Below are positions 7,090 to 14,437 of a stretch of 21,594 nt of DNA, piece after piece (the stretch's first letter is position 1; every line of letters starts with the position of its first letter). A program made the translations under genes and the position numbers. The notes beneath the pieces are model-generated. The model was not told the DNA's origin. It saw only the letters and a list, made by a program, of their open reading frames with translations, and did no database searches. Origin of the DNA: UBA2040 sp047637535 (lineage in GTDB: Bacteria > Bacteroidota > Bacteroidia > Flavobacteriales_D > Crocinitomicaceae); contig JBLIKY010000021.1 in assembly GCA_047637535.1 (NCBI GenBank), positions 1 to 21,594 on the forward strand. The letters run 5' to 3'.

Positions 7090-7656
7090 TTATTTTTCTT
7101 CTGTTGCTTCGTCTGAAGAATCCTCTTTTTTCTCCTCTGGAGCTTCTTTAGTTTCTTCTTTCTTCGCTTTAGGAGCTGCTTCTTCCGTTACAACGTCAAC
7201 AGTTTCTTCAACTGTATCTACTGCGTCATCCGCTTTTTTAGCACCACCTCTTCTTGAACGACGAGTGTTTTTCTTAGCACCGTCGTTGCTGTACAATTCG
7301 TTGAAGTCAACCAATTCGATCAAACACATTTCAGCGTTATCTCCTAAACGGAAACCAGTACGGATGATACGAGTGTATCCACCTGGACGGTCAGCGATTT
7401 TCGGAGCAACTTCTCTGAATAATTCAGTGACGATGTCTTTGTTTTGAAGGTGCATAAACACCATTCTTCTTGAATGTGTAGAATCAGTCTTAGCTCTCGT
7501 TAAGATAGGCTCTACGTAAACTCTCAATGCTTTTGCTTTCTCAACAGTTGTGTTGATTCTTTTGTGCAAAATAAGAGAGCTGGCCATATTAGATAGCATT
7601 GCCTTTCTGTGGGCAGTTTTTCTACCTAAATGATTGAATTTTTTACCGTGTCTCAT
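7090..7656 (-). CDS. rplQ: 50S ribosomal protein L17 with long charged C-terminal tail
   Basis: 188 aa against 127 in E. coli. The core (1-118) is standard L17: MRHGKKFNHLGRKTAHRKAM at the start, then TDSTHSRRMVFMHL, ADRPGGYTRI and CLIELVDF. L17 binds 23S rRNA near the polypeptide exit tunnel. Residues 119-188 are a low-complexity tail: first a basic patch around 129-141 (RRSRRGGAKK), then an Ala/Glu/Lys/Asp-rich acidic stretch to the end. Such tails occur in Bacteroidota L17 and are probably disordered; their role is unknown. It is the last gene of the big operon, 21 bp after rpoA, followed by an intrinsic terminator. Confidence 0.98.
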   Translation of the reverse strand: MRHGKKFNHLGRKTAHRKAMLSNMASSLILHKRINTTVEKAKALRVYVEPILTRAKTDSTHSRRMVFMHLQNKDIVTELFREVAPKIADRPGGYTRIIRTGFRLGDNAEMCLIELVDFNELYSNDGAKKNTRRSRRGGAKKADDAVDTVEETVDVVTEEAAPKAKKEETKEAPEEKKEDSSDEATEEK

Positions 7657-7677
7657 TACAATATTTTAAAATAATTT

Positions 7678-8670
7678 CTAGTCTTTGTCCAATTTGTACT
7701 TAGCCACATTCATTCCAAAAGTAAGACCTTTGTTATCAACTAAATCTTCCAATTCAGTTAATGATTTCTTACCAAAGTTTCTGAATTTCAACAAGTCATT
7801 CTTGTTGTAAGAGACTAAGTCACCAAGCGTTTCAACATCTGCAGCTTTTAGGCAGTTCAATGCACGAACAGACAAGTCCATATCAACCAATTTGGTTTTC
7901 AACAACTGTCTCATGTGTAATGAAGTTTCATCAAACTCTTCAGTTTCAGATTTTACTTCTGAATCCAAAGTGATTCTTTCGTCAGAGAACAACATGAAGT
8001 GATGAATCAAAATCTTAGCTGCTTCTTTCAATGCTTCTTTAGGATGCACTGAACCATCAGTAGTGATGTCAAGAACTAATTTTTCGTAATCCGTCTTTTG
8101 CTCAACACGGAAGTTTTCAATCGTGTACTTTACATTCTTAATAGGTGTAAAGATTGAATCGATAGAAATTGTTCCGAATGCAGCAGATGAATTTTTGTTT
8201 TCGTCAGCTGGTACGTATCCTCTTCCTTTGATGACAGTAAGTTCCAATTCGATCTTCACAGAAGACTCCATGTTACAAATTACCATGTCTGGGTTAAGAA
8301 CTTGGAAAGCAGAAGTAAATTTACCGATATCACCGGCAGTTAATTTATCTTGACCGCTAACAGAAACAATTACTGTTTCGCTATCCGTACCTTCAATTTG
8401 TTGTTTAAAACGAACTTGTTTCAAGTTTAGAACGATTTCTGTTACATCCTCAACAACACCTTTCATCGTTGTAAACTCATGGTCTACACCTTCGATACGT
8501 ATTGAAGAAATTGCGAATCCTTCTAAAGAAGAAAGTAAGATTCTTCTTAAGGCATTACCAACAGTGATACCATATCCCGGCTCCAACGGACGGAATTCGA
8601 ATTGTCCTTGATGCTCATCGGACTGAATCATTATTACCTTGTCAGGCTTTTGGAAATCTAAAATTGCCAT
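7678..8670 (-). CDS. rpoA: DNA-directed RNA polymerase subunit alpha
   Basis: 330 aa, normal length. Scaffold for assembly of RNA polymerase and contact point for promoter DNA and activators. The N-terminal domain has FEFRPLEPGYGITVGNALRRILLSSLEG, which forms the alpha dimer and docks beta and beta-prime. The C-terminal domain starts around 266 (LSVRALNCLKAADVETLGDL) and retains the counterparts of E. coli DNA-contact residues: Arg269, Asn272, Cys273, Gly300, Lys302 and Ser303. Thus UP-element or activator contacts should be possible. It lies between rpsD (18 bp) and rplQ (21 bp), as in the classical alpha operon. The ATG at 8670 has no SD. Stop is TAG. Confidence 0.99.
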   Translation of the reverse strand: MAILDFQKPDKVIMIQSDEHQGQFEFRPLEPGYGITVGNALRRILLSSLEGFAISSIRIEGVDHEFTTMKGVVEDVTEIVLNLKQVRFKQQIEGTDSETVIVSVSGQDKLTAGDIGKFTSAFQVLNPDMVICNMESSVKIELELTVIKGRGYVPADENKNSSAAFGTISIDSIFTPIKNVKYTIENFRVEQKTDYEKLVLDITTDGSVHPKEALKEAAKILIHHFMLFSDERITLDSEVKSETEEFDETSLHMRQLLKTKLVDMDLSVRALNCLKAADVETLGDLVSYNKNDLLKFRNFGKKSLTELEDLVDNKGLTFGMNVAKYKLDKD

Positions 8671-8688
8671 GTTAATGCTTAGTTTATT

Positions 8689-9297
8689 TTATTTTGAATA
8701 CAATTCGACGATCAACTGCTCTTTAATGTTCTCAGGGATCATCTCTCTCGATGGAAGGTTTAGAACTTTACCAGACATTCCTGCATTGTTCCAATCTAAC
8801 CAATCATATTTTTTACTGTTAGAAGAAATTGAATCAGTAATTGCTTCTAAAGATTTTGATTTTTCACGTACGCTAATCACGTCACCTTCTTGAATTTGGT
8901 AAGAAGGAATGTTAACTAGTTCTCCGTTCACAGTAATGTGTTTGTGAGAAACCAATTGACGAGCACCGTTTCTAGAAGGAGCGATACCCATTCTGTAAAC
9001 TGTGTTATCCAAACGAGATTCACAAAGGATCAACAAGTTTTCACCTGTAATGCCTTTTGCTGCAGATGCTTTTTCAAACATGTTAGCAAATTGCTTCTCA
9101 AGGATACCGTAAGTATACTTAGCTTTTTGTTTTTCGGCTAACTGAACTGCGTATTCAGATTGTTTTCCGCCACGACGCTTGTTAGGTCCGTGTTGACCTG
9201 GGCCGTACTGTCTTTTGTCCAACGCTTTATCAGCTCCAAAGATAGGTTCTTTGAAACGACGAGCGATTTTTGATTTAGGACCAATATATCTTGCCAT
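8689..9297 (-). CDS. rpsD: 30S ribosomal protein S4
   Basis: 202 aa. Primary 16S rRNA binder that nucleates assembly of the small-subunit body; in E. coli it also represses the alpha operon. N-terminus MARYIGPKSKIARRF, then YGPGQHGPNKRRGGKQSEYAVQLAEKQK. The S4 RNA-binding domain runs from about 91 to 150 (SRLDNTVYRMG, ARQLVSHKHITVNG), and the protein ends in the canonical LIVELYSK. The N-terminal domain has no zinc-binding Cys set, so this is the zinc-free form. It is preceded by a 79-bp gap, the longest inside the ribosomal operon. Confidence 0.99.
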   Translation of the reverse strand: MARYIGPKSKIARRFKEPIFGADKALDKRQYGPGQHGPNKRRGGKQSEYAVQLAEKQKAKYTYGILEKQFANMFEKASAAKGITGENLLILCESRLDNTVYRMGIAPSRNGARQLVSHKHITVNGELVNIPSYQIQEGDVISVREKSKSLEAITDSISSNSKKYDWLDWNNAGMSGKVLNLPSREMIPENIKEQLIVELYSK

Positions 9298-9376
9298 TTT
9301 GTTTTTGTTTTGGAGAGGTTGTGAATTAAGGCTTTTCCTTCGACTTCCTTTGTTCTCCGTTTGTTAAAATTTACTA
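9298..9376 (-). other. 79-nt untranslated leader between rpsK and rpsD
   Basis: All other gaps in this operon are 27 bp or shorter. On the minus strand the segment is purine-rich in its first half. It contains GGAGA and TCTCC about 40 bases apart that can pair as an outer stem, and AAGG/CCTT that can pair inside it. It then ends in an A-rich, C-punctuated stretch before the rpsD ATG. No TAnnTTTG promoter and no terminator is visible. An S4-binding control site is conceivable but unproven. Confidence 0.35.
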
Positions 9377-9763
9377 TTAAACTCTTCTTCTCTTAGGAGG
9401 ACGACAACCGTTGTGCGGAAGTGGAGTAACGTCTACGATTTCTGTTACTTCGATTCCTGCGTTGTGTAAAGAACGGATAGCTGACTCACGTCCTGCTCCT
9501 GGTCCTTTGACATAAACTTTTACTCGACGTAATCCGAAGTCATGCGCTTCTTTAGCTGCATCTTCTGCTGCTAATTGTGCTGCATAAGGAGTGTTCTTTT
9601 TAGAACCCCTGAAACCCTTCTTTCCAGCGCTAGACCAAGAAATAACTTGACCTGCGTTGTTTGTCAAAGAAATAATCACGTTGTTGAAGGTAGCTTGAAT
9701 ATGCGCTTCACCCATCGCGTCTACTTTGACATTCTTCTTCTTTTTTTGATTCGCTTTTGCCAT
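9377..9763 (-). CDS. rpsK: 30S ribosomal protein S11
   Basis: 128 aa, typical length. Platform protein of the small subunit that contacts the mRNA exit/E-site region together with S7. A lysine-rich N-terminus (AKANQKKKKNVKV) is followed by AHIQATFNNVIISLTN, GFRGSKKNTPYAAQLAAEDAA, VKGPGAGRESAIR and the conserved end VTPLPHNGCRPPKRRRV. It lies 24 bp after rpsM and 79 bp before rpsD. The ATG at 9763 has an A/T-rich leader without SD. Confidence 0.99.
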   Translation of the reverse strand: MAKANQKKKKNVKVDAMGEAHIQATFNNVIISLTNNAGQVISWSSAGKKGFRGSKKNTPYAAQLAAEDAAKEAHDFGLRRVKVYVKGPGAGRESAIRSLHNAGIEVTEIVDVTPLPHNGCRPPKRRRV

Positions 9764-9787
9764 TATAAACTATTTATTATATGCTGC

Positions 9788-10156
9788 TTACGCTTTTTTC
9801 TTGTTAGCAACTGTTTTTCTCTTACCTTTTCTTGTACGAGAATTGTTTTTTGTTCTTTGTCCTCTCAACGGTAAACCAGCTCTGTGACGGATACCTCTGT
9901 TGCAACCGATGTCCATCAAACGTTTGATGTTCATTTGTACCTCAGATCTCAATGCACCTTCTACTTTGATTTCGTTGATTGTGTTACGGATAGCTGATTG
10001 TTGATCATCTGTCCAATCTTGAACTTTGATATTTTCATCGATACCATTTTCGTTCAAAATCTCTTTCGCTCTGCTACGACCTACACCAAAAATGTATGTC
10101 AAACCGATAACGCCTCTTTTATTTTTTGGTAAATCTATACCTGCTATACGTGCCAT
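9788..10156 (-). CDS. rpsM: 30S ribosomal protein S13
   Basis: 122 aa. Head protein of the small subunit that contacts the P-site tRNA and forms bridges with the 50S subunit. MARIAGIDLPKNKRGVIGLTYIFGVGRSRA at the start includes the helix-two-turns-helix fold. The C-terminal RNA-binding motif RHRAGLPLRGQRTKNNSRTRKGKRKTV is complete. It lies 11 bp after rpmJ and is the first gene of the alpha-operon block (rpsM-rpsK-rpsD-rpoA-rplQ). No SD precedes the ATG. Confidence 0.99.
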   Translation of the reverse strand: MARIAGIDLPKNKRGVIGLTYIFGVGRSRAKEILNENGIDENIKVQDWTDDQQSAIRNTINEIKVEGALRSEVQMNIKRLMDIGCNRGIRHRAGLPLRGQRTKNNSRTRKGKRKTVANKKKA

Positions 10157-10167
10157 ATCTTTACTTA

Positions 10168-10284
10168 TTAACCTTGTCTTTGTTTAAACTTAGGGTTCTT
10201 TTTGTTTATCACATAAACCCTTCCTTTTCTCTTAACGATTTTGCAATCTACAGATCGTTTTTTTACTGAAGCTCTTACTTTCAT
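10168..10284 (-). CDS. rpmJ: 50S ribosomal protein L36, zinc-free form
   Basis: 38 aa, read by hand from the gap between infA and rpsM. The translation begins MKVRASVKKRSVDCKIVKRK and ends NKKNPKFKQRQG. Length and ends match L36 exactly. Of the four zinc ligands of the classical form (Cys11, Cys14, Cys27, His33) only Cys14 remains; the other positions are Ser11, Asn27 and Phe33, so it cannot form the zinc ribbon. L36 binds 23S rRNA late in large-subunit assembly. It lies 24 bp after infA and 11 bp before rpsM. The ATG at 10284 follows an A-rich run with no SD. Confidence 0.97.
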   Translation of the reverse strand: MKVRASVKKRSVDCKIVKRKGRVYVINKKNPKFKQRQG

Positions 10285-10308
10285 CTTTTTATTTTTTTAG
10301 GTTTGAAC

Positions 10309-10527
10309 CTATTTATATCTGAAGGAGATTCTACCTTTTGTTAAATCGTAAGGAGACATCTCTACTTTTACTCTATCACCTGGTAAGATTTTAATGTAAA
10401 ACATTCTCATTTTACCTGATATATGAGCTGTAATCACGTGACCATTTTCTAACTCAACTCTAAACATTGCGTTTGAAAGTGCTTCGATGATTACGCCATC
10501 TTGTTCTATTGATGCTTGTTTTGCCAT
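10309..10527 (-). CDS. infA: translation initiation factor IF-1
   Basis: 72 aa, the standard size. A single OB-fold domain that occupies the ribosomal A site during initiation and enhances IF-2 and IF-3 action. MAKQASIEQDGVIIEALSNA, FRVELENGHVITAHISGKMR, and the end VEMSPYDLTKGRISFRYK are diagnostic. It lies 3 bp downstream of secY, with no methionine aminopeptidase gene (map) between them, unlike many bacterial spc operons. The sequence before the ATG is the A-rich tail of secY. Stop is TAG. Confidence 0.99.
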   Translation of the reverse strand: MAKQASIEQDGVIIEALSNAMFRVELENGHVITAHISGKMRMFYIKILPGDRVKVEMSPYDLTKGRISFRYK

Positions 10528-10530
10528 TTT

Positions 10531-11868
10531 TTAAAATCCTGATAATTCTCCTTGTGTTCTACGTCCTCTAATTCTTGTTCCTTCCATTAGACCATCCATG
10601 TGACGATTAAGAAGGTACGATTCAATTTGTTGTAATGTATCTAAAACAACACCCACCATAATTAATAGTGAAGTACCACCGAAGAACATTGCAAATCCAT
10701 CATTAACTCCTGCCATCTTCGCGACAGCTGGAATAACAGCGATTAAAGCTAGGAACAATGAACCTGGGAAAGTAATACGAGACACCAACGAATCGATGTA
10801 CTCAGATGTTTCTTCTCCTGGTCTGATTCCCGGTATAAAACCTCCTGATTTTTTCAAATCATCAGCTATTTTACGTGGGTTAATCATGATTGCCGTATAG
10901 AAATACGTAAAAATGATAATCATCACTGCCAGCATGACATTATAGCTCAATCCGTAGATATCGCCTAAAGTACGCTGTATAAATCCTCCTTCGCCGCCAG
11001 CAAACATCATAACCGGTATGGTCATAATTGCTTGAGCAAAGATAATTGGCATAACACCCGAAGCATTTACCTTAATTGGCAAATAGTTACGAGTTCCGTG
11101 ATCAATTCCTTCTTTCGAACCAACAACTCTTTTAGCTGTATTCAAAGGTACTTTACGCACACCTTGCACAATTAAAACAGTCGCCAAACAAACCACCATA
11201 AAGGCTACGATTTCCAATACGATTTTGATCAAGTTTCCAGATTCCCATGCAAAACCTAATTCTGCAGTAAAAGCTCCCGGTAAACGAGACAAAATACCTA
11301 CTGTAATCAAAAGCGAAATACCGTTACCGATACCTTTATCAGTGATTCTCTCACCTAACCACACAGCGAACATTGCTCCAGCCACCAAAACGATGATTGT
11401 TTGCGCCCACCAGAATGTTCCAGCATCTACAGGCAAGGCACCTTTGCTTTGCACATACAAAGCTAGATAACCTGGTGCTTGAAGTGCACAGATCACGATG
11501 GTAAGAATACGCGTGTAATTATTGATTCGTTTTCTTCCAGACTCACCTTCCATTTGCATTTTCTGTACAGCAGGAACTGCCATACCTAAAAGTTGCATGA
11601 TAATGGAAGCACTAATGTAAGGCATGATACCCAAGGCCATGATAGAGGCGTTAGTAAATCCACCACCTGAGAACAAAGAAAGCAATGTTTCTAATGTATT
11701 TTGACCACCAGCAGCTTGAGCTCGCTCAAGTGCAGAGTAATCCACCCCAGGAAGTATGATAAACGACCCTAATCTATAGACAAGGATAAGACCTAAGGTC
11801 AAGAGTATTCTCTTCCTTAGTTCTTCTACCTTCCAGATATTCTTAATATTCTGTATTAAACGTTTCAT
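10531..11868 (-). CDS. secY: preprotein translocase subunit SecY
   Basis: 445 aa. Central pore of the Sec channel in the inner membrane, which exports or inserts proteins with SecE, SecG and SecA. Ten hydrophobic segments are apparent; the first is about 21-39. The plug region and the second segment follow (LFSGGGFTNASIMALGIMPY, 65-84). Other family marks are GERITDKGIGNGISLLI and the cytosolic loop NPRKIADDLKKSGGFIPG. The basic N-terminus (MKRLIQNIKNIWKVEELRKR) fits the positive-inside rule. It lies 25 bp after rplO. An exact TAnnTTTG match sits in that gap, but without a well-placed -33 partner. Confidence 0.99.
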   Translation of the reverse strand: MKRLIQNIKNIWKVEELRKRILLTLGLILVYRLGSFIILPGVDYSALERAQAAGGQNTLETLLSLFSGGGFTNASIMALGIMPYISASIIMQLLGMAVPAVQKMQMEGESGRKRINNYTRILTIVICALQAPGYLALYVQSKGALPVDAGTFWWAQTIIVLVAGAMFAVWLGERITDKGIGNGISLLITVGILSRLPGAFTAELGFAWESGNLIKIVLEIVAFMVVCLATVLIVQGVRKVPLNTAKRVVGSKEGIDHGTRNYLPIKVNASGVMPIIFAQAIMTIPVMMFAGGEGGFIQRTLGDIYGLSYNVMLAVMIIIFTYFYTAIMINPRKIADDLKKSGGFIPGIRPGEETSEYIDSLVSRITFPGSLFLALIAVIPAVAKMAGVNDGFAMFFGGTSLLIMVGVVLDTLQQIESYLLNRHMDGLMEGTRIRGRRTQGELSGF

Positions 11869-11893
11869 TATTCAAAAATGTTGGCAAAGATAA

Positions 11894-12340
11894 TTAGATT
11901 TCCGAACAATTACCACCTTGACTCTCGATTCCTGACTTTGCAGTAACAGAAAACTTGTGGGCAGTAACATTAATTTTAGCTTTCAACTCACCTCTACCAA
12001 GGATTTTTACTAGCTCGTTGTTCCCGATTAATCCATTTTCTTTTAACACTTCTGGAGTAATTTCAGAAACATTTTTTCTCTCGATCAACGATTGAATAAT
12101 ATCCAAATTGATTCCTTTATATTCAACTCTGTTGATATTTTTGAAACCATATTTAGGGACTCTTCTTTGAAGTGGCATTTGACCACCCTCAAATCCGATT
12201 TTTTTACTGTAACCAGATCTTGATTTTGCTCCTTTGTGACCTCTTGTAGAAGTACCACCGTGTCCTGAACCTTGTCCACGTGCGATTCTTTTTCCGCTTT
12301 TTACGGATCCTGAGGCCGGAGTTAAATTATGTAAATTCAT
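11894..12340 (-). CDS. rplO: 50S ribosomal protein L15
   Basis: 148 aa. Late-assembling 23S rRNA binder in the large subunit core. The N-terminal extension is the typical Gly/Arg/Lys-rich tail that threads into rRNA (LHNLTPASGSVKSGKRIARG, then SGHGGTSTRGHKGAKSRSGY and GFEGGQMPLQRRVPKYGF). The globular part follows with INLDIIQSLIERK and VKILGRGEL. The C-terminus ends in GGNCSEI, a slightly unusual ending with a Cys. It lies between rpmD (22 bp) and secY (25 bp). No SD. Confidence 0.99.
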   Translation of the reverse strand: MNLHNLTPASGSVKSGKRIARGQGSGHGGTSTRGHKGAKSRSGYSKKIGFEGGQMPLQRRVPKYGFKNINRVEYKGINLDIIQSLIERKNVSEITPEVLKENGLIGNNELVKILGRGELKAKINVTAHKFSVTAKSGIESQGGNCSEI

Positions 12341-12362
12341 GATAATGCGTTTTTTTTAAGTT

Positions 12363-12539
12363 TTAGTCAACAACTATTAAAAGGTGTTGAACTTTTTTCA
12401 CCATTCCAAGGATTTGAGGGTTTGCCTCTTTTTCGATTGTTTGGTTTAACTTTCTAAATCCTAACGCTTTAATCGTAGCTTTTTGATCAGCTGGACGATT
12501 AATAGCGCTTCTAGTTTGCTTGATTTTAATTGTAGCCAT
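12363..12539 (-). CDS. rpmD: 50S ribosomal protein L30
   Basis: 58 aa, read by hand from the gap between rplO and rpsE. The translation begins MATIKIKQTRSAINRPADQK, continues TIKALGFRKLNQTIEKEANP and ends in GMVKKVQHLLIVVD. The pattern K-x-T-x-S-x-I, the central LGFRKL and the end GMxxKVxHLL are typical of L30. Length and position between rpsE and rplO agree with the spc operon order. The ATG at 12539 is 11 bp after the rpsE stop; TAA stop at 12363. Confidence 0.97.
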   Translation of the reverse strand: MATIKIKQTRSAINRPADQKATIKALGFRKLNQTIEKEANPQILGMVKKVQHLLIVVD

Positions 12540-12550
12540 TTTGCTTTCTA

Positions 12551-13069
12551 TTAACCGTTAAATACTTTTTCCAGTGATACTCCTCGTTGTTTTGCTACTG
12601 CAACAGCGTCTCTCATTTGCGATAAAGCCTCTACAGTTGCCTTAACCACGTTATGTGGGTTAGACGAACCTTGTGATTTTGCCAATACGTTGTGAATTCC
12701 AACGCTTTCCAGTACAGCACGCATCGCACCACCGGCGATAACTCCTGTACCTTCTGAAGCTGGTTTCAACAATACTTGTGCACCACCGAATTTACCTTTT
12801 TGAGCATGAGGAACTGTTCCTCTTAAAATTGGAACACGAATCAGATTCTTTTTCGCATCATCAATTCCTTTTGTAATTGCTTCTGTAACCTCTTTCGCTT
12901 TACCCAATCCGTGACCAACGATACCGTTTTCGTCTCCTACAACAACAATTGCTGAGAAAGAGAAAGTACGACCCCCTTTGGTTACTTTGGTTACACGATT
13001 TACGGATACCAATTTATCTTTAAGTTCTAAGTCCGAAGACTTAACTCTATTGTTTACTTGTGCTGCCAT
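12551..13069 (-). CDS. rpsE: 30S ribosomal protein S5
   Basis: 172 aa. Small-subunit protein near the mRNA entry channel that affects decoding accuracy. The N-terminal double-stranded RNA-binding-like domain has VSVNRVTKVTKGGRTFSFSA and VVVGDENGIVGHGLGKAKEV. The C-terminal domain has LKPASEGTGVIAGGAMRAVLE and KSQGSSNPHNVVKAT. Canonical start at the ATG at 13069, 3 bp after rplR. The neighbours rplR and rpmD follow the classic spc order. Confidence 0.99.
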   Translation of the reverse strand: MAAQVNNRVKSSDLELKDKLVSVNRVTKVTKGGRTFSFSAIVVVGDENGIVGHGLGKAKEVTEAITKGIDDAKKNLIRVPILRGTVPHAQKGKFGGAQVLLKPASEGTGVIAGGAMRAVLESVGIHNVLAKSQGSSNPHNVVKATVEALSQMRDAVAVAKQRGVSLEKVFNG

Positions 13070-13072
13070 CTT

Positions 13073-13426
13073 TTAAAATTTTAGTCCGCCTTCTCTAGCT
13101 GAGTCAGCCAATGTTTTTACTCTCCCGTGATACAAGTATCCATTACGGTCGAATACTACTGACTCGACTCCTGCCTTCAAGGCTTTATCTGCTAATTCTT
13201 TACCTACAATAGAAGCTTGTTCAGACTTTGATTTGTTCTCAACTGCTTTGTTCTTGTAAGAAGAAGCGGACGCCAATGTGATTCCTTTCGCATCGTCAAT
13301 AACTTGCGCATAAATTTGCTTGTTAGAACGATAAACGGAAAGGCGAGGCACTCTAGAAGTACCAGAAATATTCTTTCTGATTCTTCTTTTAATTTTTGCT
13401 CTTCTAGTTACTTTACTAAATGCCAT
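13073..13426 (-). CDS. rplR: 50S ribosomal protein L18
   Basis: 117 aa, matching E. coli. Binds 5S rRNA and, with L5, anchors it to the central protuberance of the large subunit. A basic N-terminus (KVTRRAKIKRRIRKNISGTS) is followed by PRLSVYRSNKQIYAQVIDD, GITLASASS, and the conserved C-terminus VVFDRNGYLYHGRVKTLADSAREGGLKF. It lies 16 bp after rplF and 3 bp before rpsE, so translation of S5 may be coupled to it. Confidence 0.99.
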   Translation of the reverse strand: MAFSKVTRRAKIKRRIRKNISGTSRVPRLSVYRSNKQIYAQVIDDAKGITLASASSYKNKAVENKSKSEQASIVGKELADKALKAGVESVVFDRNGYLYHGRVKTLADSAREGGLKF

Positions 13427-13442
13427 TATTTCTCGAAATTAA

Positions 13443-13997
13443 TTATTTTTTACCTGCAGCTTTTCCTGCTTTTCTTCTGACCTCTTCTCCTAAGTATCTA
13501 ACACCTTTTCCTTTGTAAGGTTCTGGTTTTCGAAGGGAACGAACTTTGGCAGCAGCTTGACCTAAAAGTTGCTTGTCGTGGCTTTCTAGCGTTACGACTG
13601 GTGCTTTACCTTTTTGAGTATCTGCAGATACCTTAATTTCTATCGGGAATTCGATAACAATTGGGTGAGAGTATCCTAGTGACAGGTCTAAAACTTGACC
13701 TTGAACTGTTGCACGGAAACCTACTCCAATTACCTCTAATTCCTTCTTGTACCCTTCTGAAACGCCTATGCACATGTTATGCAACAAAGCACGGTATAAA
13801 CCATGTTTTGCTCTTACAGCAGGAACGTCTGATTCGCGGTTGAAAGTGATCGTATTGTCCTCAATGGTTAGAGTAACACAAGAATCAATGTCTTGAGTTA
13901 ATTCACCTTTAGGGCCCTTAACGGTAACAATAGTACCGTTCACTTTTACTTCTACACCACTTGGGATGCTTACTGGGGATTTTCCTATCCTTGACAT
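13443..13997 (-). CDS. rplF: 50S ribosomal protein L6
   Basis: 184 aa. Large-subunit protein next to the factor-binding (sarcin-ricin loop) region. MSRIGKSPVSIPSGVEVKVNG at the start and the first of two alpha/beta repeats (VTVKGPKGELTQ). The second repeat follows with VGVGFRATVQGQVLDLSLGYSHP. The signature PEPYKGKGVRYLGEEVRRKAGKAAGKK is at the C-terminus. It lies 18 bp after rpsH and 16 bp before rplR. No SD precedes the ATG. Confidence 0.99.
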   Translation of the reverse strand: MSRIGKSPVSIPSGVEVKVNGTIVTVKGPKGELTQDIDSCVTLTIEDNTITFNRESDVPAVRAKHGLYRALLHNMCIGVSEGYKKELEVIGVGFRATVQGQVLDLSLGYSHPIVIEFPIEIKVSADTQKGKAPVVTLESHDKQLLGQAAAKVRSLRKPEPYKGKGVRYLGEEVRRKAGKAAGKK

Positions 13998-14015
13998 TTT
14001 ACTATTAATTAAAGA

Positions 14016-14414
14016 TTAATAAACGTAACAAAGGACTTCTCCTCCAACGTTTTCTTTTCTTGCTTCTTTATCGGTGATCAAACCTTGAGAAGTTGAAACG
14101 ATAGCAATTCCCAAACCGTTTAATACACGCGGCATATCTTGAGATGAGCTATATTTTCTCAATCCTGGACGAGAAGCTCTTTGCAATTTAGTAATTGCTG
14201 GAACTTTCGTTGAAGAATTGTACTTCAAAGCGATTTTGATCGAACCTTGTTTATCATCATCTTCGAACTTAAAGTTCAAGATGTACCCTTGATCAAACAA
14301 AATTTGCGTCATCGCTTTTTTAGTGTTTGAAGCAGGGATTTCTACTACTTTCAACCCAGCCATACTTGCGTTACGGACACGGGTTAAAAAATCTGCTATT
14401 GGATCTGTTGTCAT
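14016..14414 (-). CDS. rpsH: 30S ribosomal protein S8
   Basis: 132 aa. Binds the central domain of 16S rRNA early in assembly; in E. coli it also represses the spc operon by binding near rplE. MTTDPIADFLTRVRNASMAG opens the N-terminal domain. Next come PAITKLQRASRPGLRKYSS and GLGIAIVSTSQGLITDKEARKENVGGEVLCYVY, whose STSxG motif contacts RNA. It lies 23 bp after rpsN and 18 bp before rplF. I could not identify an S8 target site around rplX-rplE by eye. Confidence 0.99.
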   Translation of the reverse strand: MTTDPIADFLTRVRNASMAGLKVVEIPASNTKKAMTQILFDQGYILNFKFEDDDKQGSIKIALKYNSSTKVPAITKLQRASRPGLRKYSSSQDMPRVLNGLGIAIVSTSQGLITDKEARKENVGGEVLCYVY

Positions 14415-14437
14415 GATCTTACTTAATTACTAATAAA

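Noticed and set aside
7070..7447. Plus-strand reading frame of 125 aa, rich in Ser/Thr/Val and Phe, opposite rplQ
   Set aside because: Its composition is the antisense reflection of the low-complexity Glu/Lys/Ala tail of L17; no start signal or family resemblance.
10295..10310. Short inverted repeat TAGGTT/AACCTA after infA, followed by A-rich sequence
   Set aside because: Only two bases separate the arms and there is no U tract on the minus strand, so it is not a terminator.
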